Source of the DNA: Atrina japonica | Lineage: Eukaryota; Mollusca; Bivalvia; Pterioida; Pinnidae | Assembly (NCBI GenBank): GCA_030159075.1 | Contig: BROG01000258.1 | Coordinates: 186,001 to 250,000, forward strand | Reading direction: 5' to 3' | Length of the DNA: 64,000 nucleotides | Part shown: positions 51,701-60,700 of the stretch, one piece after another | How positions within the stretch are numbered: the first letter of the stretch is position 1 | How the letters are laid out: each line of letters opens with the position of its first letter | Position numbers and translations under genes: made by a program | Notes under the pieces: generated by a model | What the model was told of the DNA's origin: nothing | Databases searched by the model: none | The model's input: the letters and a program-made list of their open reading frames with translations, nothing else

Positions 51701-54700
51701 GCCTTGCGTTCCTTGGCGTTTTCTGACGTATATAACCCATAATGGCCGGTTGTGACTGAGGCTTAAAGTGGGTCAGGTTTGTTGCAGACATAATCATAAC
51801 ATACAAATTGGCCCAATTACTGCCGGTATTTGCCAAATTACAAAATACAATAAAATAATGTTCATGTACTTTTGAAAAGAAATTCTTATTCTGATTTTGT
51901 TTTGAAATTTAAGGTATAAAAGCTTTATAAATGTGTATACAAAGGGGATAAACTTAAACATATTTCTTACATTGTTCTTATTTTAACATAAGTGTTTACA
52001 AATTCAATTGATTTGCTCACAAATGTCAACAAACATGTCTTGAAACAAACTTTTGAATACGTACTGTAGGTATGACATATAACTGGCGTTTCGAATGCTA
52101 TTTTTAATGGTACATAGCCATGGAGAGGAACTGTCAGATGCAGATTAAAAAAGTAGACAGTCTAGTCTATAGATTGGATTGGATTTTATGGGTGAAAGAT
52201 AGGCCTAGCAGACATTTTAGCATACCAAAATTCACTGTTCAGAAAATTATCAGTGAAACAGACTTTCAAAAATAACAGTGCGAAGACATGAGAGTTCCGC
52301 GACTGTGGCTGCAGCAGTGTAACGTGTAGGCTAGGCCTACATCGATTTGGCTTCTGTTAACTTATTATCAGTAAAATTTTGAAGAAACGTTTAAAATTTG
52401 AAGAAGCGTTTAAAAAAGTTTGTCACCAGCCTCCAAAGCATTCTCTGTCATTAATACATTATGGATGTAATGTTTAATCCTAGCTTGCCAGCAATTATAG
52501 TATTCACTTTTAAAAATAACAGTGCGAAGACATGAGAGTTCCGCGACTGTGGCTGCAGTAGTGTAGTGTGTAGGCTAGGCCTACATCGATTTGGCTTCTG
52601 TTAACTTATTATCAGTAAAATTTTGAAGAAACGTTTAAAATTTGAAGAAGCATTTAAAAAAGTTTTGTCACCAGCATCCAAAGCATTCTCTGTCATTAAT
52701 ACATTATGGATGTAATGTTTAATCCTAGCTTGCCAGCAATTATAGTATTCACACAATTTTAAGAATGATGAAAAAAAACCCAAAGTCATCTGAGTTTCAT
52801 TTGGCTTTATTCACACTTTGGTGGATGTTTTTGGTTGGCAAAATGTATTTACAGACTCATGGCTTTCCTCTTGGTAATGTACTTAAGTATAACTTAGCTA
52901 AGAATTACTCTTAGCATCTTTGTAAATTTCACTTAAGAATTATTTCTTAGCTAAGAATTTATTTTCTACTTAAGTGTTACTTCAAGTATAAAACTTAAGA
53001 ATCTTTATGAATACCGGCCTAGGTTCTCTCCTCCACCATTAAAAACTGGCTGACAAAATACAACTGAAAAATTGTTAAACTTGGCATAGTTCGCCATTCA
53101 AACAAACAAAAACTCAGAAAACAGGCATAGGTTCTTATACAATCTAATTAAACACCGATCTTTCACAGCTCGCTTTTTTTGGATATGTCGCATAGAGGAT
53201 CTAACACAATCCGCTATGGGGTCACATGTGATTGACCTGTCATTGTCATAGGTGTGTATAATGTTCGACCAATGAAAATGCGACTTACAAAATTGAATGG
53301 CAAAGAGATATAATTTATTTTATAAAATGGAAACCATCAGTCCACAAAAGTTCATCAGAATATATCTGGTAATTCCAATCTATCAAACATAATGAAAATA
53401 ATTCTGTACTTATGGATTTTGCTCAGTTGTTCATATTGTTTAAAATGTTTACATCTCTTTGCCATTGCATTGCTTGTATGTTTATTTTTCATTGGTCGAA
53501 AATGACACACCTATGAGGTCATCTGCATGTGACCCTATAGCAGATTGCATTAGATCCTACATTGTATAGGTGACAAATCACAAAACAGGAGCAATAAGAG
53601 ATTGGTTTTTAATTAGATCGGTTCTGATAGGGCTCAAATTCAAGCTGTCAAAAACTAAGAGACTACATGGTTAAATGTACAGTGTTCTTAGCATTCCCCC
53701 ATGTTCAGCTTGTAGGCTATATCTCCTAAATAATTTCATTGACCTCCAGAAAAACAAGGTTTATACATTACATTGTGTAAATATGTATTTCTGTACGACC
53801 TAAAGTAAATGCACATATTCTATATGCTATTCCATTATACGGCCAGTTAGTGAAACATGAAAATGTATATATGATAAAGGTTTGGAAGCAAAATCAAGAC
53901 TTTTTTAATAGGTAAATGAATAGAAAATAAGGCAAAATCAAGACTTTTTTATATCGGTAAATGAATAGAAAAAAAAAACCAAATTAATAACAAGGGCAAC
54001 ATACATTTCATTTATAAATATTTTCTGTTGTAAATTATATAAAAACTTCATTGTAGACTCACCTGTATAGATATATTGCAATAGAGATTGAAAAGTCAAA
54101 GGTGATACCTACAAACAGAGATGAAGTTATAGCAAAATAGAAAAACTGCTTTATTATGGAAGGGTGTAAATCTAGTTTGGGACTATGTCACATACGTGAC
54201 TTGATCTAAGTCCCAAACTATCTCCCAAGTCCTGGGTTCAAAGTCACCAAATTAACTTGGTACATTTGAGTATCATTTTCAATGTATTTTTCAATTTTAT
54301 GAGAAATTTATAAATATGACCCAATATTTTAATGCGAATGACAAAAAGATAAGAATGTGTTTTTGGTCAGTCACATACAGAAGTTTTGCAAACAACTGCA
54401 GTAAAACCTGCTTTAGTGACCAACTGTGTATAAAGACCACCTGGTCACAAAGACCATTTTTGCTATACCATTTGTGTACAAATCAACCTCTATATAAAGG
54501 CCACCTCCCTATAAAGACTGGTTTTGTTACATGTATGTTCCTTAGGGGGTCTTTATATACAACTAAAGTTTCACTGTTTATACATTTTGCATAATCAAAA
54601 TAGTAAAACAAAAGTTATCATGTTTATGTCCCAAAACATGCTGTCTGTGTGATTATTAATGCATTTCTTCACCTGTAATTTAGTAACTTGATAACCAACA

Positions 54701-57700
54701 AGTTACAGACTACGGTTACTGTATTTGAACAAGTTACAGACTACGGTTACTGTATTTGACCCTACAAAAATCAGGAAAAAGGACCAAATTAAATTTTGTA
54801 TAAGGCAGTGCTAAAGTTGTTGTAGTTATTACCAAGGAAACCTATCGACATTCTCCTGTTGCTGGGGGCTGCAGATAAACTCTTACTCATAGTTTTTCAG
54901 GTCCACATCTCCTTGTCAAACAGCTAGAAAATATTCTCGATAGTATGTAAAAAAGGGGGAGGGGTGCTTGTAGCGACATGGACACTTAATGGCTCGAATA
55001 TGGTAAATGGTACTTGAATTATGATCATACACTTAAGCCGAGTGAAAATAATTTGAAAATAATGCAATAAATGTTGTTTTTTAAACATTAATGTGAGCAG
55101 TTCTGCACATTTGTACATGTGAAACCTTTTTCCAAAATCAAAGTAATATACAGTATCAAAATACAGTCATGCTCAGATATATTGAAATCTAAGGAAAATG
55201 AATTTTTCTTTCAAAAAAAAGATGTACATGTAAAATGGGTTTCAAAATAACCAGATTAAAATGGTTATAAAGAAATTTGGTTGGGGGATCAAAATCATTT
55301 CAAATAAAGCGGGACTTGTCTTCAATGTAACTGGGTTCAATATAAGTTGGTATGACTGTATTTGCTTTTGATAAAAATTGTTTGATAATAGAGACTCAGG
55401 TAAGGAAACAAACCAAACTGCGATTTATATAGACATCTCGACGATCTTTCCATCGTGTCTGAAACTGATCTGCAAAGTAATGACATCTAGCACTGAGTAT
55501 GCATTTGTGTGCGGAGAACTTCTCTGTGTTGATGTGAAATACTACATCTTCATACATTCCACCTTCCAACAGCCTAAATACAATGTAAATCATCATCAAT
55601 TTACAGTTACCATAACCCCCTCACCCCCTTCTCCCCACCCAGTACTTTTGAAGTGTACATTTAAAATGACTTCAGTATTATCTATGATATTCCATTCGTA
55701 GGGTACTCTAAAACATTGTCTTGTGTATATTTATAGTAAGGATTTAAATATTACACATATAATTTTGACCCACACTGTAGACATAAATGTTTGCTGTCAG
55801 TTGTTTTTCTACAGGAAGTAATTATATAAGCTGTTGGTGGTGTCCCTAAACTTCAGCTTAGTTGGTTTAAAACGTAAATAAAAACAACACAAATATGAAG
55901 AATTAATAGTACATGTACATGTATATCAGGGGCGGATCCAGGATTTTTTGAAAGGGGTTGAGTATTAACTTTTACAATAACAGAAAATTACGTACAGTAC
56001 ATACAGTAATGCACGAAACAGTGCATGTGATCCATTTTCATTGTTTTATATGCCTTTTGATTATGCAATAAATATTTACAACAGTGGGGGATCTAGAATT
56101 GTTTTAATAGGTGGATGTTTTTTAAGCTGGTGACATAAAATTCTACTTATTGTGAAGCAATGCATACATCACCAAAGGCTGCCTGAGGTTTAAAGTTTGA
56201 GTGGGTGTAAAATAAAAAAAATTTCGCTAAAATTTTGGGAATTTTTAAAAATATTTTCTGACCCTTTATAGAAAAAAATAAAGGTTTCACACCTATTTTA
56301 TGAACGTTATGGGCATGCTCTCCTTTCATTAGGGGGTCATGTTTTATGCATCTATTAAAAAACAATAATTTTTTAAATTTGGAGAAACATTGGTAGAAGC
56401 ATTGGTAGAAGCATTAGTAGAAGCAATTTTCTGCATCTAGACACTGAAAAATGCTTTAGTAATCCACTAGTAACTCGTACTGATACCCTTTTCAAAAGAA
56501 ATTTGGAGTAAAATTTTCAGATCTTTAGCTGATAGCCTAATATCACAGGAGAATATCGTATACATTTTGATCCAATGCAAATTTTGTCTACAAATAAATT
56601 GTCATATTCATACATGCTGAAAAAAACTGCAAACAACAACATTTTTTACCGATATATAGGGCAAACACAAACCCATAATACATTTGTACAAAGCCTGTAG
56701 TCCAAATCCATAAAATCCACGATGGATCCACGATTTCGAGTTAGAGGGAAGAGAATAAATGATAATTGTTTTTGCCGATCATAGCGAGGTGTGACAATTT
56801 CGGTAGAACTAATTTAAAAAGCTCTGGGTAGCCTTTTCCTGGATTCCAGATGTGATGATATTAATAATAAAAAAAAAAACTTTTCAAAGGGGGGGCTGCA
56901 ACCCCCCTTGAATCCGCCAATGTATATCATGTTTTTTTGTTTGTTTGTTTTCTTTTTTGTTGTTGTTTTACACCCCCTAAAGAATTTTTCACTTATAGTG
57001 AGATGTCACCAGCTTTAGGTGAAGTTCTACAAATTTTGACCCATGCTATTAAATGACACCAATGCAGTAATGGTTCTTTTAAGTGCTCTATCTTCTGTGA
57101 CATGGGACCTTGATTTCCAGTCTCATTCGAAAGACTTCTGACTTTCATTTTGTATGCTGCATGCTTGGCGAAGTAAGAGTCACTACCATTTTTTAAGTCT
57201 TTCTTATGACCCGGTCTGGGAATCGAATCTGGGACCTTCTGCCTGCAAGTCGAACACTCTGCCACTAGACCGACGCAAGCAGTATAAATATATTATACAT
57301 AGTACTACACAAGATACAAGTATCAATCTGATATACAGTATGGTGACAAAAGTGAGTATAATTTTTATTTTTCTCTATATATTTCATATAAAAAACTTAT
57401 TACAATGTCATTTCCTGTTAATTTCAATAAAAATTTCACTATCAACTAGTAATGTTTGAAGTTTCTGTGTTTGTTTTGATGTAAATTTCAATTGTTATGT
57501 TTTAAAGTAGGCCTACCCATGAGTTTTGCAGGATACAGAATTTCAATGTCTCTTTTCAATTGGTGCAAATAGTGAATTACAACATATAGAATTTAATTTC
57601 TTGTTAAAATTCCTGAATCCTGAAAACAGAAAATTTGACCATTATGAGTCAATACCCAATGAAACTGTTAAATATTTTAGCTTGATGGTAAAAGTTTTCA

Positions 57701-60700
57701 CAAAATTGATTTACATGTAGAAACAAAATGAACATTTTGAAAATTTACATCAGGTACATGAAATATACAGAGAAAACTAAAAATTATACTACATGTATAA
57801 AAGAAATACTAATCTCTGACGTACCTCCTTAAAAACTCTTCATACTGATCTCGTCTTAGTGTTTTTGATGATACCGCTCCATAAGATTTTAAGAGATTTC
57901 TTATTTCATTGGTCAGTGCTCCATATAAACATCGTTCTCCATCAAAAGTATTCGCTTCACACTTTGCACCTGACAAACAAAAGCTTACAGTCAAATAACC
58001 ATATTTCTTTAATATACCATAAATAAAGAAAAAATGGCAGTGCACTCACATCTCACCAATATATATGCAGTCAGAGGTCAATCCTCGCATTGGACAGTAA
58101 GTATAGTATGTGAGATGGTATGGCGGTTGACCCTTCAGATACATGGCTTTTTATCTACATGTAGCTACATTGTACATGCACTCTGGTTTCCTCCCACAGC
58201 AAAAATTCCCTCACGCCAACATTCATGACATCAGAGTCAATGTATACATATCATAAACAGGTGATAAAGTCTACCTTACCATACTTATTATTCATCAAAC
58301 CATACCCTCTGTAAAAGACAAAAAAATAAAAACAACAATAACAAAAGCAAAAAACAAAAACAACAGGTCAGATTAGTCCAAAGGATGTAAGTGGAGTAAA
58401 TTTTTGCAAGACGGATAACTTGAAATAATTGCAATGTATCTTTTTTAAAATTGACATTTTAATCATCAGTTAGAAGCAAGGTACCATCATTTTTAGCATT
58501 AAGTGATTCAAGAATATGTGCACCTTTCATTTTTAGTCATGTGCTAAAATAACAATGATACAGCTTGTGTCATGTACATTCTACCATGGTTCATACAGCC
58601 AATGGAAAATATTTTTCAAGCATTTTTCCAGGACTTTTCATAGTGTTTTTCAATGGGTATGTTTAAGCTATCAAGACCTTGCAAGCCAACACAAAGTAAA
58701 AAAGAAACACTGAAAGTAAAGTTCTTTCACATTTCAATGGTGACCCTCAAATTCTGCTTAGAGTTCCACTACACACTAAAGTGATCCAGCAGTAGAGCAT
58801 CACAAAAATGCTTTACTCAGATTGTATTATACTAGGTGAAGAGTCCGTGTATAATCAAGCTAATATTTTTTATTCAAAAGTTTTTCTTTAGGTAATGTAT
58901 AACATGGAATTACTGGAATTCAAGTGCTCTAATGAATTAAATCAGGCATTCTGCATTAAATTCAAGCACTTTTCAAGGGTAATTTTGTTTTCAAGCACTT
59001 TTCAAGGACTAACTCTGTATTCAAGTAGAATGCAAATATCAGGTTTTGGGTTTGAATCTTGATACTGTATTATACTTAAGATTTAGAAAATAGATGTGAC
59101 TGTTTCTTCATCAAGTGCTCAGCATACAAACTGGAAGTCACAGGGCATTCTGATGAGATTTAAAACTGAGGTCTCATGTCATAAAAGGCGTGGCATGTAA
59201 AAGAATTCAAACTGAATTGACATCAGATCATGGCACAGGTCAAAATTTGTTTTTTGTTTTGGCCGATTTTACTCCTTTTGGAGCCCCTAGGTGTCCCAGC
59301 AGTCCTATTCATTTGCAAAATTGATTTGGCTTCACCATGTTCATACATTATTGTCAAGTTTGGTTAAAACTGATCCTGACAAAGTTGAAAATGTCTTAAA
59401 GTTAACAACAGACAACTCACAACAACAGACAAAAGATGATCACTATACATGTACATGTAGGTCACCATGAGCCTTAGAGGCTCAATTGACCTAAATATTG
59501 TTATCTACCCACAAAGTTCAGCTATACTTCTTTGCAGGCAGAGTAAGATAGTCATCTTTTCACAATACATTTCGGTTTAGTATTTCATGAATTTGGCCTT
59601 CGGATGAGACAGTAAATACCGAAGTCTTGTGTCACACTAGGTGTCAGCACGTTAAAGAACCCTCACTGCTCAATGGCCATAAGTGCCGAGCATGGGACAA
59701 AATTTGAAGCCCTTCACCAGCATTTGGTGACGTCTCTATATGAAAGAAAAGATTCTTGAGTGGGATGTTAAACAACAATACAACAACAACAGCAACAACA
59801 ACAAAAACATAAATTGGCCTCGTCTCATTCATTTTTTTTCTTTTGGAATCAACATACTTGCATCTATATGAAATTTGTGCTCACAGATGAAGACTAATGA
59901 CAGAAACAACCATCTTGAACAAATTGTTATGTGCAATTACATTTACTAAATTTATCAACTAAATAAGAGCTTTATTTTTCACTGTTATTTTTCATTGATT
60001 TCATTGTATTTTGATTGACTTAATGAAAAATATCAATGTAAACTGTGATATTTTTCATAAAGCCAATCAAAATACAGTGCCAAGCCACTAATGAAAATCT
60101 GATTAATTAATCCCATCTATAATGTTATGATAATTTTCAAACTGATCAAATTTGCTAACAAATGCCAATGGTGATGCTGTGGTAAAAACATTTGAACATG
60201 TACTGTAGATGACGAATCAAGAAGGGATTTTTGTGTGAGCTATTTATAACGCTGTATCGAAGCTAAACAAAATGGCTCCACACAGACTGGTTCTGTCGCG
60301 ACTAAAAAGCAGGTGATATTATGTTTTGATGGAGTTGGTTTAAATGGTCGAAAGGCAGTGGAAATGTTTAATGTATCCACTGTCTAGGTCAACAGTTCAA
60401 AAGGTTTTAAAAATATTCAGTGACACTGGAGATACAGTACAGAAAATGAACATCGAATTGGGTGAACTTCGAAGCTAGTTTGCCGTCAAGGTCTACCGAT
60501 AACTTTGGCATGATCTGAGGTATCAAGTGATGTATTTCAATTAAAACCACAAGGGCGCGTAAATCTTTTTAGAGCGTAATATTTTCTTCCAGGCTCCAGC
60601 TTTCACTGAGCATATTGCACTCTAAAAAGATTTCCAAGCCCCTGTCAAAAGGTGGTTTGTTTACATTTCACAAGCCGTAGACTATCCTACATGTACAGAA

